Source: Micromonospora sp. NBC_01813 | GTDB taxonomy: Bacteria > Actinomycetota > Actinomycetes > Mycobacteriales > Micromonosporaceae | Reading direction: 5' to 3' | NCBI RefSeq assembly: GCF_035917335.1 | Contig: NZ_CP109067.1 | Coordinates: 6,261,001-6,325,000, forward strand | DNA length: 64,000 bases | In this document: positions 41,421 to 59,335 of the stretch, in pieces | Layout of the letters: each line of letters starts with the position of its first letter | Numbering within the stretch: position 1 is the first letter of the stretch | Notes under the pieces: generated by a model | The model's database searches: none | What the model was told of the DNA's origin: nothing | What the model saw: the letters and a program-made list of their open reading frames with translations, nothing else | Position numbers and translations under genes: made by a program

Positions 41421-41792
41421 ATGGCCGAGAGGAACCGGCGTGGCGATGACGCCGCGGACGACCGCCCCGATGGCGAGTCGATCGACGAGACTCCCGTTGA
41501 GGACGACGAGTCGGTAGCGAAGGGTGGCGATGCCACCCAGTCGACGGCGGAGTCGTCGGAAGGCAAACCGAAGGCCAAGTCCGACGGCCGTGTGGGCTTT
41601 TTCGGCCGGATCATCCGGTTCGTCCGCGAAGTCGTGGCCGAGCTGCGTAAGGTCATCTGGCCGACTCGTAAGGAGTTGCTGACCTACACCGCCGTGGTGG
41701 TCGTGTTCATCGCGGTCATGCTGACCATCGTGGCCGGGCTGGACTTCGCGTTCGCCAAGGGTGTGCTGTGGGTATTCGGTAACCCCAGCTGA
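41421..41792 (+). CDS. secE: Preprotein translocase subunit SecE
   Basis: 123 aa. One membrane helix (TAVVVVFIAVMLTIVAGLDF) preceded by the conserved amphipathic segment FVREVVAELRKVIWPTRKEL. A 55-residue acidic, Ser/Asp-rich N-terminal extension is typical of actinobacterial SecE. It clamps SecY in the Sec channel. ATG 41421 has GGAGGG upstream. nusG follows after 21 bases. Confidence 0.95.
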   Translation: MAERNRRGDDAADDRPDGESIDETPVEDDESVAKGGDATQSTAESSEGKPKAKSDGRVGFFGRIIRFVREVVAELRKVIWPTRKELLTYTAVVVVFIAVMLTIVAGLDFAFAKGVLWVFGNPS

Positions 41793-41813
41793 TTGTGACG
41801 GAAGTGAGCAAGC

Positions 41814-42599
41814 GTGCCTGAGTACGACGAGACCGCCAGGGTCACCGACGATCAGTCGACGGTGGCCACGGCGGCGGCTGATGAGTCGGTTGAGGCCGCC
41901 AGCGCACCATCGGACCCCGCCGCGCCGGCGGACGCCTCCGCCGTCGCCGATTCGGCTGTCGACGGTTCCACCGCTGACGATCCGGCCGTCGGCGAGGTCG
42001 AAGAAGAGTTCGACGCGGTCGCGGAGCTGCGGCAGAAGCTGCGGTACGCACCGGGCGACTGGTTCGTGGTGCACTCGTACGCCGGTTACGAGAACAAGGT
42101 CAAGACCAACCTCGAGACCCGGATCAGCAGCCTCGACATGGAGGAGTTCATCTTCCAGGTTGAGGTGCCCACCCGGGAGGAGGTCGAGGTCAAGAACGGC
42201 AAGCGGCTCCAGGTGCAGAACAAGGTCTTCCCGGGTTACATCCTGGTTCGGATGGACCTGACCGCGGAGTCGTACTCCTGCGTACGCAACACCCCGGGGG
42301 TCACCGGCTTCGTCGGCGCCACCGACCGGGCCGACCGGCCCGCTCCGCTGTCGCTCAACGAGGTGCTCAAGTGGCTCGCCCCGGCGGTCACCACGGAGAG
42401 CAAGAAGTCCAAGCCCGAGATTCGGGTGCTGGACTTCGAGGTCGGCGACTCGGTCACGGTCACTGACGGCGCCTTCGCCTCGCTGCCGGCCACGATCAGC
42501 GAAATCAACGCCGACCAGCAGAAGCTCAAGGTGTTGGTGTCGATCTTCGGCCGGGAGACGCCGGTGGAGCTGAACTTCAACCAGGTCGCCAAGATCTGA
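41814..42599 (+). CDS. nusG: Transcription termination/antitermination protein NusG
   Basis: 261 aa. About 70 acidic, Ala/Asp-rich N-terminal residues precede the NGN domain ([41 protein letters not shown]) and the KOW domain ([19 protein letters not shown]). It binds RNA polymerase and couples it to the ribosome and Rho. GTG start. Confidence 0.96.
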   Translation: MPEYDETARVTDDQSTVATAAADESVEAASAPSDPAAPADASAVADSAVDGSTADDPAVGEVEEEFDAVAELRQKLRYAPGDWFVVHSYAGYENKVKTNLETRISSLDMEEFIFQVEVPTREEVEVKNGKRLQVQNKVFPGYILVRMDLTAESYSCVRNTPGVTGFVGATDRADRPAPLSLNEVLKWLAPAVTTESKKSKPEIRVLDFEVGDSVTVTDGAFASLPATISEINADQQKLKVLVSIFGRETPVELNFNQVAKI

Positions 42600-42617
42600 T
42601 CCATCGCAGCTGTCCGC

Positions 42618-42650
42618 GACGCGGCAACCCCGAGCTGGGGTTGTCGCGTC
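42618..42650 (+). terminator. secE-nusG terminator
   Basis: 14-bp stem GACGCGGCAACCCC/GGGGTTGTCGCGTC (one G-U) with a five-base loop, 18 bases after nusG. Its right arm contains the -35 of the rplK promoter. Confidence 0.7.
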
Positions 42651-42669
42651 GTCTGCGCTAACCTAGAAC
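42641..42669 (+). promoter_or_regulatory. rplK-rplA promoter
   Basis: TTGTCG (42641), exactly 17 bases, TAGAAC (42664). The predicted leader before rplK is about 125 nt, where L1 could feed back on its own mRNA as known in other bacteria. Confidence 0.65.
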
Positions 42670-42798
42670 GTCGGCCCCGGGCCGCGCCTGACCGTGCGCG
42701 CGTGCTGGGGGTGCGCCAGCCCGTGCCGGAGGGTGTCAGCCTCCGGTGACGTCCAGCAGATCCGGTGCGCGACACCAGATCAAGCCCCAGGAAGTGAC

Positions 42799-43233
42799 AT
42801 GCCTCCGAAGAAGAAGAAACTCGTCAAGACGTTCACGCTGCAGCTGCCGGCGGGTCAGGCAACCCCGGCGCCGCCGGTCGGGCCGGCGCTCGGTCAGCAC
42901 GGCGTGAACATCATGGAGTTCTGCAAGTCCTACAACTCGCAGACCGAGGCCCAGCGCGGCGACATCGTGCCGGCCGAGATCAGCGTGTACGAGGACCGGA
43001 CCTTCAGTTTCGTGCTGAAGACCCCGCCCGCGGCCCGGCTGCTGCTCAAGGCCGCCGGCGTCCCGAAGGGCTCGGGCGTCCCGCAGGCGACCAAGGTCGG
43101 CTCGGTGTCCGCCGCGCAGCTGCGCGAGATCGCCGAGAAGAAGATGTCCGACCTCAACGCCAACAGCGTGGAGCAGGCGGAGAAGATCATCGCCGGGACC
43201 GCCCGGTCGATGGGCATCACCGTCAAGGAGTGA
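42799..43233 (+). CDS. rplK: 50S ribosomal protein L11
   Basis: 144 aa, full length. [33 protein letters not shown] (two runs), [18 protein letters not shown] and [11 protein letters not shown] are standard L11 blocks. It binds the GTPase-associated 23S rRNA region. ATG with AGGAAG upstream. Confidence 0.97.
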   Translation: MPPKKKKLVKTFTLQLPAGQATPAPPVGPALGQHGVNIMEFCKSYNSQTEAQRGDIVPAEISVYEDRTFSFVLKTPPAARLLLKAAGVPKGSGVPQATKVGSVSAAQLREIAEKKMSDLNANSVEQAEKIIAGTARSMGITVKE

Positions 43234-43328
43234 TCCGGCTGACCCGCGCCTGACGTGGGTAGCCGACGACCATCGTGGGAGGGTGCGCGCGACGCGCGGC
43301 CCGCCATTGACCACAGGAGCAAATCAAG

Positions 43329-44045
43329 ATGCAGCGCAGCAAGAGCTATCGCAAGGCCACCGACCTGATCGACCGGTCGAAGCTGTACGCCCCGGCGGAG
43401 GCGGTCAAGCTGGCCAAGGAGACGAGCCCGGTCAAGTTCGACGCCACGGTCGAGGTCGCCATGCGCCTCGGTGTCGACCCGCGCAAGGCGGACCAGATGG
43501 TCCGGGGCACGGTCAACCTGCCGCACGGCACCGGTAAGACCGCCCGGGTGATCGTCTTTGCCGCCGGCGCGAAGGCCGAAGAGGCCGTCGCCGCAGGTGC
43601 CGACGAGGTCGGCTCGGACGAGTTGGTCGCCCGGATCCAGGGGGGCTGGCTGGACTTCGACGCGGCGATCGCCACCCCGGACCAGATGGCGAAGATCGGC
43701 CGGATCGCGCGGATCCTGGGCCCGCGCGGCCTGATGCCGAACCCGAAGACCGGCACCGTCACGATGGACGTGACCAAGGCCGTCTCCGACATCAAGGGCG
43801 GCAAGATCACCTTCCGGGTGGACAAGCACTCCAACCTGCACCTGATCATCGGCAAGGCGTCGTTCGGCACGGAGCAGCTGATCGACAACTACGCGGCGGT
43901 GCTGGACGAGGTGCTGCGGGCCAAGCCGTCCGCCGCGAAGGGCAAGTACCTGCGCAAGGTCGTGCTGACCACCACGATGGGCCCGGGTGTCCCGGTCGAC
44001 CCGAACGTGGTGAAGAACCTGCACGAGGCGACCAGCGAGAGCTGA
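43329..44045 (+). CDS. rplA: 50S ribosomal protein L1
   Basis: 238 aa. [56 protein letters not shown] and the C-terminal STMGP-like block [13 protein letters not shown] identify L1, which shapes the L1 stalk. Preceded by ACAGGAG. Transcribed with rplK. Confidence 0.97.
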   Translation: MQRSKSYRKATDLIDRSKLYAPAEAVKLAKETSPVKFDATVEVAMRLGVDPRKADQMVRGTVNLPHGTGKTARVIVFAAGAKAEEAVAAGADEVGSDELVARIQGGWLDFDAAIATPDQMAKIGRIARILGPRGLMPNPKTGTVTMDVTKAVSDIKGGKITFRVDKHSNLHLIIGKASFGTEQLIDNYAAVLDEVLRAKPSAAKGKYLRKVVLTTTMGPGVPVDPNVVKNLHEATSES

Positions 44046-44065
44046 TCGCACACCGGCGACGATCG

Positions 44066-44103
44066 GGGGGGCGGGTCCGGCGGGTACGCCGGACCCGCCC
44101 CCC
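44066..44103 (+). terminator. rplKA terminator
   Basis: Perfect 17-bp stem (GGGGGGCGGGTCCGGCG arm) with GGTA loop, 20 bases after rplA. Confidence 0.8.
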
Positions 44104-44111
44104 GAATCGAT

Positions 44112-44141
44112 TTGGCGTCAGCGTCGACTGTGCCGTACGCT
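44112..44141 (+). promoter_or_regulatory. rplJL promoter
   Basis: TTGGCG (44112), 18-base spacer, TACGCT (44136), just after the rplKA terminator. Confidence 0.6.
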
Positions 44142-44147
44142 CTGTAC

Positions 44148-44300
44148 ATCCACACCCAAAGACCGCTGGTCACCGTGCCTCGGCACGGTTGAAGGTCCCG
44201 TATTCACGGGCGGCTCGCGCAGGGGCGGAACGGAAGTTGAGTCTTCGTCGTCATTCGACGCCTGCCTCGCCCCGTGCGCCTACTGCGCCGGGGCGTTTTT
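44148..44300 (+). ncRNA. Ribosomal protein L10 leader with attenuator hairpin
   Basis: The 5' leader of rplJ has the usual features of L10 leaders: an early CCAAAGACCGCTGGT element, a series of stems, and a closing hairpin GCCCCGTGCGC/GCGCCGGGGC (44269-44294) followed by GTTTTT. L10(L12)4 binding to such leaders reduces expression of rplJL. The T-run is rare for this genome, which supports a true intrinsic attenuator. Confidence 0.75.
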
Positions 44301-44377
44301 CGTGGGCGCGGGATCTTCACGACCGGCTGGCGTTCGCGCCGGCCGGTTCCCAGCCTGGAGCACCAGAGAGGAGGGAC

Positions 44378-44920
44378 ATGGCGGACAAGCCGGTTCGTGC
44401 CGACAAGGCCACCGCGGTCGCCGAGCTGACCGAACGGTTCCGCGAGTCGGGAGCCACGGTGCTCACCGAGTACCGGGGCCTCACCGTCGCTCAGCTGACC
44501 CAGCTGCGCCGTTCGTTGGGGCAGGACGTCACCTATTCGGTGGCGAAGAACACCCTGGCCAAGCGGGCCGCGTCGGACGCGGGCATCGACGGACTCGACG
44601 AGCTGTTCTCCGGTCCTACCGCGCTCACCTTCGTCTCCGGCGACGTGGTGGAGGCTGCCAAGGGCCTGCGCGACTTCGCCAAGGCCAACCCGCTGCTCGT
44701 CATCAAGGGCGGGGTCTTCGAGGGACGCGCGATCAGCGCGGCCGAGGTCACCAAGCTGGCCGACCTCGAGTCGCGTGAGGTGTTGCTGGCCAAGCTGGCC
44801 GGTGCCATGAAGGCGAACCTGAGCAAGGCCGCGGCCGTGCTGCAGGCGCCGCTGTCGAAGACCGCCCGTCTGGCGGCAGCGCTGCAGGACAAGCGCGAAT
44901 CCGAGGGTACGCAGGCCTGA
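44378..44920 (+). CDS. rplJ: 50S ribosomal protein L10
   Basis: 180 aa. [60 protein letters not shown] and a C-terminal helix that carries L7/L12 dimers. ATG 44378 has GAGAGGAGGG upstream; longer frames run back through the leader. Confidence 0.97.
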   Translation: MADKPVRADKATAVAELTERFRESGATVLTEYRGLTVAQLTQLRRSLGQDVTYSVAKNTLAKRAASDAGIDGLDELFSGPTALTFVSGDVVEAAKGLRDFAKANPLLVIKGGVFEGRAISAAEVTKLADLESREVLLAKLAGAMKANLSKAAAVLQAPLSKTARLAAALQDKRESEGTQA

Positions 44921-44966
44921 CCTGCCCGCCCTCGTCAACGTCACCACATTCGAAAGGAAGCCGACC

Positions 44967-45350
44967 ATGGCGAAGCTCAGCACCGACGAGCTGCTCGACG
45001 CGTTCAAGGAGATGACGCTGATCGAGCTCTCCGAGTTCGTGAAGCAGTTCGAGGAGACCTTCGAGGTCACCGCCGCCGCTCCGGTGGCGATGGCCGCCGC
45101 CGGCCCCGCCGCCGCCGCGGCCGAGGCCGAGCCGGAGAAGGACGAGTTCGACGTCGTCCTCGAGGCTGACGGTGGCAAGAAGATCCAGGTCATCAAGGTC
45201 GTGCGCGAGCTGACCGGCCTGGGCCTCAAGGAGGCCAAGGACCTGGTCGAGGCCGCTCCGAAGGCCGTTCTGGAGAAGGCCACCAAGGAGGCCGCCGACA
45301 AGGCCAAGGCCAAGCTGGAGGCCGAAGGCGCCAAGGTCACCCTCAAGTGA
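44967..45350 (+). CDS. rplL: 50S ribosomal protein L7/L12
   Basis: 127 aa. N-terminal dimer domain ([20 protein letters not shown]), Ala-rich hinge ([18 protein letters not shown]) and C-terminal factor-binding domain ([36 protein letters not shown]). Recruits translation GTPases. Confidence 0.97.
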   Translation: MAKLSTDELLDAFKEMTLIELSEFVKQFEETFEVTAAAPVAMAAAGPAAAAAEAEPEKDEFDVVLEADGGKKIQVIKVVRELTGLGLKEAKDLVEAAPKAVLEKATKEAADKAKAKLEAEGAKVTLK

Positions 45351-45369
45351 CCTGACCCACACTGCGGTC

Positions 45370-45412
45370 GGTGGCGGGCGGCGATCCTCAGCGAGGGTCG
45401 CCGCCCGCCACC
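45370..45412 (+). terminator. rplJL terminator
   Basis: Perfect 15-bp stem GGTGGCGGGCGGCGA with a 13-base loop, 20 bases after rplL; no T-run. Confidence 0.75.
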
Positions 45413-45966
45413 GTTCGCACACCCGGTGCGATTGCCCAATGATCAGGGCATTTCACCTTTCGGGTCGGTCAACGCGGTCGATGGTCGGCTGACGACCGGT
45501 GGCGGGAAAGGCGATCTAGCCCTACGACAGGCCTTGACTCGGCCGGTAGCGGCAGGCACGCTGACTACAGCAAGAGTGAGCCGGGTTCGCTGCGATGCCA
45601 AGGCAGCGAGGCGTTTTTCCGGTTCGACGCTTGCGACGGCCACAGCTGGGTAATGGCACCGCAGTGGGAGGGTTGCCGTTCCGGGAGACCGGGATGGGTT
45701 CCACTGCAGCCGGCCCCACCGGGCCTCGTGGGATACGCCGCGTTCCGAGCGGTTCGGGTGATGCCGAGAGCGGCAACCCGACCGGCTCCGCGACGTCCTT
45801 CGGGGATGGGCTGGACAGCGGTTAGCCGCTCGGCTACACTGCTAGTTTGCGCTGCCTTCCATCTTGCCTCGCGCATGAAATGTCCGATACTGGGCATTTT
45901 CACCGAGGTTCTTTGGGGTGCGCGCGAAACAGCCGTCTGCAGCACCGGTCCTCGGAAGGACGCATC
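45413..45966 (+). promoter_or_regulatory. rpoBC upstream region with promoter
   Basis: Gene-free. TGGACA (45812), exactly 17 bases, TACACT (45835) form a good main-sigma promoter, giving a leader of about 120 nt before the rpoB TTG. An isolated TTGACT at 45534 may be part of a further upstream promoter but has no well-spaced -10. Confidence 0.65.
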
Positions 45967-49398
<3,432 letters not shown>

Positions 49399-49483
49399 GG
49401 CATTTCCGGTGGCGCCCTGACCGGGCGCCACCGGACCGCTTCATGAATCAGCAGTAGAGACGACGACATAGGGGACACTTAAC

Positions 49484-53371
<3,888 letters not shown>

Positions 53372-53398
53372 TCCACGGCAACACCAGTACGGCTGTCC

Positions 53399-53436
53399 GG
53401 CGCCTGTCCCACCGCGAGCGCGGTGGGACAGGCGCC
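53399..53436 (+). terminator. rpoBC terminator
   Basis: Perfect 17-bp stem (GGCGCCTGTCCCACCGC arm) with GAGC loop, followed by TTCCCGTTT, 28 bases after rpoC. Confidence 0.85.
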
Positions 53437-53502
53437 TTCCCGTTTGCCACCGAGCCGGCACACCGGGCGGGCCGGTGGGTCCTCAGCTTGTAGGCTGGCA
53501 CC

Positions 53503-53868
53503 GTGCAGGTGACCCCGGTGCCCTCCGCGTACCAGCAGTGGCTGCGGCATCCGGCGGATCCCGACGCGGTGCGATCCAGCAAGGCCGGCGCGGTCTTCGC
53601 GCTCGGGCTGGTGGCGGCGATCACCGGGGTGCTGGTCGGCGGCATCATCCCGGCCACCCTGGCGTTGCTGCTCAGCCGGCAGGCGCGTCGGCAGGCGTAC
53701 ACGTCGCGGGGTTATCTGACCGGGGCGGCCTGGCTGCGGCGCGGCGAACGCCTGGCCTGGACGGGCCTGCTCCTCGCCGCCGCGGTGCTGACTCTCGCGG
53801 CCGTGCTCGGCATCTTCGGTTGGGCCACCGGTCCGGTCGGTCAGGACTTCGCGCCGGGCGTCAACTGA
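53503..53868 (+). CDS. Small two-helix membrane protein
   Basis: 121 aa, GTG start. Two hydrophobic segments (AVFALGLVAAITGVLVGGII and [20 protein letters not shown]) separated by a basic loop SRQARRQAYTSRGY. The first resembles DUF4190-type membrane pairs. Function unknown. Paired with the next gene and placed between rpoC and rpsL. Confidence 0.7.
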   Translation: MQVTPVPSAYQQWLRHPADPDAVRSSKAGAVFALGLVAAITGVLVGGIIPATLALLLSRQARRQAYTSRGYLTGAAWLRRGERLAWTGLLLAAAVLTLAAVLGIFGWATGPVGQDFAPGVN

Positions 53869-53893
53869 CCGGCCAGGCGACGAGGAGGAGCAG

Positions 53894-54391
53894 GTGACCC
53901 AGTTCCCGGGCTACGGGGCCGGCGGAGGACCCGCCGACCCCACCGCTGCCTTGCGGGTCGCGCCACCGCCACCGCCACCGGCGGAGGGGCGGTTGTCGAC
54001 GCGGCGGGTGGAGCAGGTGCCCGGCACCAGTTTCGGCCTGGTGCACCTGGAGGTCCGGCCGGTGGTGTCCGGGTTGGCGGTGACCGCGCTGATCTCCGGG
54101 GTGGTGTCGGTGCTGGTGTCGTTCGCGGTCGGCTGTCTGGGCGTCGGCGGCGCGGACGGTGGGTGGGGCGGCTGGGCGGCCGGCGCGTTCACACTGCTCA
54201 GTGGTTCTTTCGGGGCCGCCGCGGTGGTGTTGGGCCTGTTCGGCCTGCGGCAGGTGCGGCAGAGCGCCCCGCCGCCGGCGATCCGGTTCACCGGCCGAGG
54301 GTTGGCGATCGCCGGCATCAGCTGCGGCGGCACCGGACTGGCACTGACCCTGTTCGGCCTGGCCGTCACCTTGCTGCTGGTGGTCAGCTAA
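53894..54391 (+). CDS. Membrane protein with proline-rich N-terminus (DUF4190-like)
   Basis: 165 aa, GTG start after GAGGAGCAG. N-terminal Pro/Gly-rich cytosolic part (VAPPPPPPAEG), then about four hydrophobic segments (VSGLAVTALISGVVSVLVSF, FTLLSGSFGAAAVVLGLFGL, GLAIAGISCGGTGLALTLFG). The alternating pattern G-x-A-I-A-G resembles DUF4190 proteins of actinomycetes. Function unknown; probably co-transcribed with the preceding small membrane protein. Confidence 0.7.
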   Translation: MTQFPGYGAGGGPADPTAALRVAPPPPPPAEGRLSTRRVEQVPGTSFGLVHLEVRPVVSGLAVTALISGVVSVLVSFAVGCLGVGGADGGWGGWAAGAFTLLSGSFGAAAVVLGLFGLRQVRQSAPPPAIRFTGRGLAIAGISCGGTGLALTLFGLAVTLLLVVS

Positions 54392-54514
54392 CAAGTCGGG
54401 TCACCCGGCAAGAGTCGGGCCCGGCCGGCCGGCGCTCAGTTGAGCCGGTACACTGGGTTACTGGAGTGGCCGCCATGGGCGGAGCAGGTCCCAGACGGGG
54501 CTGGTTGCTTCGTT

Positions 54515-54543
54515 TTGACCTGCGCGTGTGTGGTGGGTACTCT
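54515..54543 (+). promoter_or_regulatory. rpsL operon promoter
   Basis: TTGACC (54515), exactly 17 bases, TACTCT (54538): the best -35/-10 match in the window. Leader of about 240 nt before rpsL. Confidence 0.75.
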
Positions 54544-54671
54544 TTCCTCTCGTGCCCGGCCTGACCGGGCAAGTCGTGCGTGCGCCCGATCCGGCTGCCA
54601 GCCATCGAGTTGCGTCACGACAGCAGCCAGATCCCCGGTGGGTGACGACAGCCAGCCGGGTCCGTGTGCGG

Positions 54672-54719
54672 GCGACACGCCCGACCGCGGGTGCCGGTGC
54701 CCAGCAGGTCGCCGGTCGG
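54672..54719 (+). promoter_or_regulatory. Leader box shared with the rpsJ leader
   Basis: GCGACACGCCCGACCGCGGG at 54672-54691 is identical to 59470-59489. Inside it CCGACC (54681) can pair with GGTCGG (54714-54719). It ends 102 bases before the rpsL start; the rpsJ copy ends 104 bases before its start. No gene lies in 54392-54793. Confidence 0.6.
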
Positions 54720-54793
54720 AGTGTAGGAGAGCCGTCTCGCGACGGCTGAGGAACAGTGCGGCCGCCCGCGGCCGGAGGGAGCAAAGGAACCCG

Positions 54794-55168
<375 letters not shown>

Positions 55169-55169
55169 G

Positions 55170-55640
55170 ATGCCGCGTAAGGGCCCTGCTCCCCGCCGGC
55201 CACTGGTCGCGGACCCGGTGTACAACTCGCCGCTGGTGACCCAGCTGGTGAACAAGATTCTGATGCGCGGCAAGCGTGCGCTGGCCGAGCGGATCGTCTA
55301 CGGAGCCCTGGAGGGCTGCCGGGAGAAGTCCGGCACCGACCCGGTCGTCACGCTCAAGCGCGCCATGGACAACGTCAAGCCGACCCTCGAGGTCCGCAGC
55401 CGCCGGGTTGGTGGCGCGACCTACCAGGTTCCGGTCGAGGTCCGGCCGACCCGGGCGACCACCCTCGGGCTGCGCTGGCTCGTCCAGTACTCCAAGTCCC
55501 GCCGGGAAAAGACCATGATCGAGCGGCTGATGAACGAGCTGCTGGACGCGAGCAACGGTCTGGGCGCGGCGGTCAAGCGCCGTGAGGACACCCACAAGAT
55601 GGCGGAGTCCAACAAGGCCTTCGCGCACTACCGCTGGTAA
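55170..55640 (+). CDS. rpsG: 30S ribosomal protein S7
   Basis: 156 aa. [48 protein letters not shown] and AHYRW are standard S7. Nucleates 30S head assembly. The rpsL stop (TGA) is immediately before its ATG, with AAGGAGAAGAG as ribosome site. Confidence 0.97.
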   Translation: MPRKGPAPRRPLVADPVYNSPLVTQLVNKILMRGKRALAERIVYGALEGCREKSGTDPVVTLKRAMDNVKPTLEVRSRRVGGATYQVPVEVRPTRATTLGLRWLVQYSKSRREKTMIERLMNELLDASNGLGAAVKRREDTHKMAESNKAFAHYRW

Positions 55641-55710
55641 GTGGTCGCTGTCATGCCCTCCGGCATAGCCGCGCACACACAGTCGACGACGAGACGAAGT
55701 AGGGATTGAA

Positions 55711-57807
55711 GTGGCCGCCGCAGACGCGCTCGCCAAGGTACGCAACATCGGCATCATGGCGCACATCGATGCCGGTAAGACCACGACCACTGAGCGGATC
55801 CTGTTCTACACCGGTATCACCTACAAGATCGGTGAGGTCCACGACGGCGCTGCCGTGATGGACTGGATGGAGCAGGAGCAGGAGCGGGGGATCACCATCA
55901 CCTCCGCCGCCACCAAGTGTGAGTGGAAGGACCACACCATCCAGATCATCGACACGCCCGGCCACGTCGACTTCACGGTCGAGGTCGAGCGGTCGCTGCG
56001 GGTGCTCGACGGTGCGGTGGCGGTCTACGACGGTGTCGCGGGTGTCGAGCCGCAGACCGAGAACGTCTGGCGGCAGGCCGACAAGTACAAGGTCCCGCGG
56101 ATGTGCTTCGTCAACAAGCTCGACCGGACCGGGGCCGACTTCTTCCGCTGCGTGCAGATGATGATCGACCGCCTCAACTCCACCCCGCTGGTGCTGCAGA
56201 TCCCGATCGGGCTCGAAGGCGACCACATCGGCGTCGTCGACCTGGTCGAGATGCGGGCGCTGACCTGGCGTGGCGAGACCGCGAAGGGCGACGACTACGC
56301 GGTCGAGGAGATCCCGGCGGATCTCGCCGACTCGGCGGCCGAGTGGCGCGAGAAGCTGGTGGAGACCCTGGCCGACGTCGACGACGCGATCATGGAGAAG
56401 TACCTCGAAGGTGAGGAACTCTCCGCTGACGAGATCAAGGCGGCGATCCGGCGGGCGACCATCGCGGACAAGGCCAACCCGGTGCTCTGCGGCTCGGCGT
56501 TCAAGAACAAGGGCGTCCAGCCCATGCTCGACGCCGTCGTGGCGTACCTCCCCTCTCCGCTGGACGTGCCGGCGATCGAGGGCACCGCGACCGACGGGGA
56601 AACCCAGCTGTTGCGTAAGCCGTCGACCTCGGAGCCGTTCTCCGGCCTCGCGTTCAAGATCCAGACCGACAAGCACCTCGGCAAGTTGACGTACGTCCGG
56701 GTCTACTCCGGCACGCTCGAGTCCGGCACCCAGGTGGTCAACTCCACCAAGGACCGCAAAGAGCGGATCGGCAAGATCTACCAGATGCACGCCAACAAGC
56801 GTGAGGAGCGGCCGGCCGCGATCGCGGGTGACATCATCGCCGTCCAGGGCCTGAAGCAGACCACCACCGGGGACACCCTGTGTGACCCGGCGAACCCGGT
56901 CATCCTGGAGTCGATGACGTTCCCGGAGCCGGTCATCGAGGTGGCGATCGAGCCCAAGACAAAGGCCGACCAGGAGAAGCTCAGCACCGCGATCCAGCGG
57001 CTGGCCGAAGAAGACCCGACCTTCCGCGTCAAGAACGACGAGGAGACCGGGCAGACGGTCATCGCCGGCATGGGCGAGCTGCACCTGGACATCCTGGTGG
57101 ACCGGATGCGTCGCGAGTTCAACGTCGAGGCGAACATCGGCAAGCCGCAGGTGGCGTACCGGGAGACCATCCGCAAGGTGGTCGAGAAGGTCGAGTACAC
57201 CCACAAGAAGCAGACCGGTGGGTCCGGCCAGTACGCCCGGGTGATCGTCAAGCTCGAGCCGCTGCCGATGGACACCGACGGCCCGACGTACGAGTTCGTC
57301 AACGGGGTGACCGGTGGCCGGATCCCACGGGAGTTCATCCCGTCGGTCGACGCCGGTGCCCAGGACGCCATGCAGTACGGCATCCTCGCCGGCTACCCGC
57401 TGGTCGGCGTCAAGCTGACGCTGCTCGACGGGCAGTACCACGAGGTCGACTCGTCCGAGATGGCGTTCAAGATCGCCGGCTCGATGGTGCTCAAGGAGGC
57501 CGCCCGCCGGGCGGATCCCGCGCTGCTCGAGCCGATGATGGCCGTTGAAGTCACCACTCCGGAGGAGAACATGGGTGACGTGATCGGCGACATCAACTCC
57601 CGGCGTGGCATCATCCAGGCGATGGAGGAACGCGCCGGTGCGCGCGTCGTCCGCGCCCTGGTGCCGCTGTCGGAGATGTTCGGCTACGTCGGCGACCTGC
57701 GGTCGAAGACCCAGGGCCGGGCGAGCTACAGCATGCAGTTCGACTCCTACGCCGAGGTTCCGCAGAGTGTGGCGAAGGAGATCATCGCGAAGGCGACGGG
57801 CGAGTAA
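55711..57807 (+). CDS. fusA: Elongation factor G
   Basis: 698 aa, GTG start. GTPase motifs [31 protein letters not shown] and [10 protein letters not shown], followed by domains II-V ([18 protein letters not shown]). Drives ribosomal translocation. Third gene of the str operon. Confidence 0.97.
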   Translation: MAAADALAKVRNIGIMAHIDAGKTTTTERILFYTGITYKIGEVHDGAAVMDWMEQEQERGITITSAATKCEWKDHTIQIIDTPGHVDFTVEVERSLRVLDGAVAVYDGVAGVEPQTENVWRQADKYKVPRMCFVNKLDRTGADFFRCVQMMIDRLNSTPLVLQIPIGLEGDHIGVVDLVEMRALTWRGETAKGDDYAVEEIPADLADSAAEWREKLVETLADVDDAIMEKYLEGEELSADEIKAAIRRATIADKANPVLCGSAFKNKGVQPMLDAVVAYLPSPLDVPAIEGTATDGETQLLRKPSTSEPFSGLAFKIQTDKHLGKLTYVRVYSGTLESGTQVVNSTKDRKERIGKIYQMHANKREERPAAIAGDIIAVQGLKQTTTGDTLCDPANPVILESMTFPEPVIEVAIEPKTKADQEKLSTAIQRLAEEDPTFRVKNDEETGQTVIAGMGELHLDILVDRMRREFNVEANIGKPQVAYRETIRKVVEKVEYTHKKQTGGSGQYARVIVKLEPLPMDTDGPTYEFVNGVTGGRIPREFIPSVDAGAQDAMQYGILAGYPLVGVKLTLLDGQYHEVDSSEMAFKIAGSMVLKEAARRADPALLEPMMAVEVTTPEENMGDVIGDINSRRGIIQAMEERAGARVVRALVPLSEMFGYVGDLRSKTQGRASYSMQFDSYAEVPQSVAKEIIAKATGE

Positions 57808-57995
57808 CGGTTCGGGGGAGCCCAGCTTCCCCGGCCCGCCTCGGGCGAGCTGCATACCGGGCCTGAAGGCGTGACCGCCGCAAGACCCAAGCACTTCCCG
57901 GTCGCCACCATGGGACCGGAGAGGCTGTCGACAGAGTCCTAAGCGCCGATCGGCGCGCCGGGCGTACGAACCAAGAAGTCCACAGGAGGACACCA

Positions 57996-59189
57996 GTGGC
58001 GAAGGCGAAGTTCGAGCGGACTAAGCCGCACGTCAACATCGGCACCATTGGTCACATCGACCACGGTAAGACGACGCTGACGGCGGCCATCACCAAGGTC
58101 CTGCATGACAAGATGCCGGACCTCAACCCGTACACGCCGTTCGACGAGATCGACAAGGCGCCGGAGGAGAAGGCCCGCGGCATCACGATCTCGATCGCGC
58201 ACGTCGAGTACCAGACCGAGGCACGGCACTACGCACACGTGGACTGCCCCGGCCACGCCGACTACATCAAGAACATGATCACCGGTGCCGCGCAGATGGA
58301 CGGCGCGATCCTGGTGGTCGCGGCGACCGACGGCCCGATGCCGCAGACCCGTGAGCACGTGCTGCTGGCCCGCCAGGTCGGCGTCCCGTACATCGTCGTG
58401 GCGCTCAACAAGAGCGACATGGTCGATGACGAGGAGCTGCTCGAGCTGGTCGAGCTCGAGGTCCGCGAGCTGTTGTCGGCTCAGGAGTACCCGGGCGACG
58501 ACCTGCCGGTCGTACGGGTCTCGGCGCTCAAGGCGCTCGAGGGCGACCCGGAGTGGACCGACAAGCTCATGGACCTGATGAACGCGGTCGACACCGCGAT
58601 TCCGCAGCCGGAGCGGGAGATCGAGAAGCCGTTCCTGATGCCGATCGAGGACGTCTTCACGATCACCGGTCGGGGCACCGTGGTCACCGGCCGCGCCGAG
58701 CGTGGCGTGCTGAAGCCGAACGAGGAGGTGGAGATCGTCGGCATCCGCGAGAAGTCGATGAAGACGACCTGCACCGGTATCGAGATGTTCCGCAAGCTGC
58801 TCGACGAGGCACGGGCCGGTGAGAACGTCGGTCTGCTGCTGCGTGGTATCAAGCGCGAGGACGTCGAGCGCGGCATGGTGGTAGTCAAGCCGGGTACCAC
58901 CACCCCGCACACCGAGTTCGAGGCGACCGTCTACATCCTCTCCAAGGAGGAGGGTGGCCGGCACACGCCGTTCTTCCAGAACTACCGTCCGCAGTTCTAC
59001 TTCCGGACCACCGACGTGACCGGCGTGGTCACGTTGCCGGAAGGCACCGAGATGGTCATGCCGGGTGACAACACCTCGATGACCGTCAAGCTGATCCAGC
59101 CGATCGCGATGGAGGAGAACCTCAAGTTCGCGATCCGTGAGGGTGGCCGGACCGTCGGCGCCGGTCGGGTCACGAAGATCATCAAGTGA
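57996..59189 (+). CDS. tuf: Elongation factor Tu
   Basis: 397 aa, GTG start. [50 protein letters not shown], and C-terminal [14 protein letters not shown]. Delivers aminoacyl-tRNA. A 188-base gap with a GCGCCGATCGGCGC palindrome (57943) separates it from fusA, so it may also have its own promoter. Confidence 0.97.
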   Translation: MAKAKFERTKPHVNIGTIGHIDHGKTTLTAAITKVLHDKMPDLNPYTPFDEIDKAPEEKARGITISIAHVEYQTEARHYAHVDCPGHADYIKNMITGAAQMDGAILVVAATDGPMPQTREHVLLARQVGVPYIVVALNKSDMVDDEELLELVELEVRELLSAQEYPGDDLPVVRVSALKALEGDPEWTDKLMDLMNAVDTAIPQPEREIEKPFLMPIEDVFTITGRGTVVTGRAERGVLKPNEEVEIVGIREKSMKTTCTGIEMFRKLLDEARAGENVGLLLRGIKREDVERGMVVVKPGTTTPHTEFEATVYILSKEEGGRHTPFFQNYRPQFYFRTTDVTGVVTLPEGTEMVMPGDNTSMTVKLIQPIAMEENLKFAIREGGRTVGAGRVTKIIK

Positions 59190-59252
59190 ATTGGTAACCC
59201 GATTGGCCTTGCGGTACTCCGGTACGGCATACTAGTCAGGTTGCGTCCGCGT

Positions 59253-59285
59253 AGGGTGGCTGGCTGTCCAGCAGCCAGCCACCCT
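59253..59285 (+). terminator. tuf terminator
   Basis: Perfect 14-bp stem AGGGTGGCTGGCTG with TCCAG loop, 63 bases after tuf. Confidence 0.8.
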
Positions 59286-59335
59286 CGCACGGCGTCCGGG
59301 GCAGATGCGCCACGGCACCGCGCACCGATCGACAA

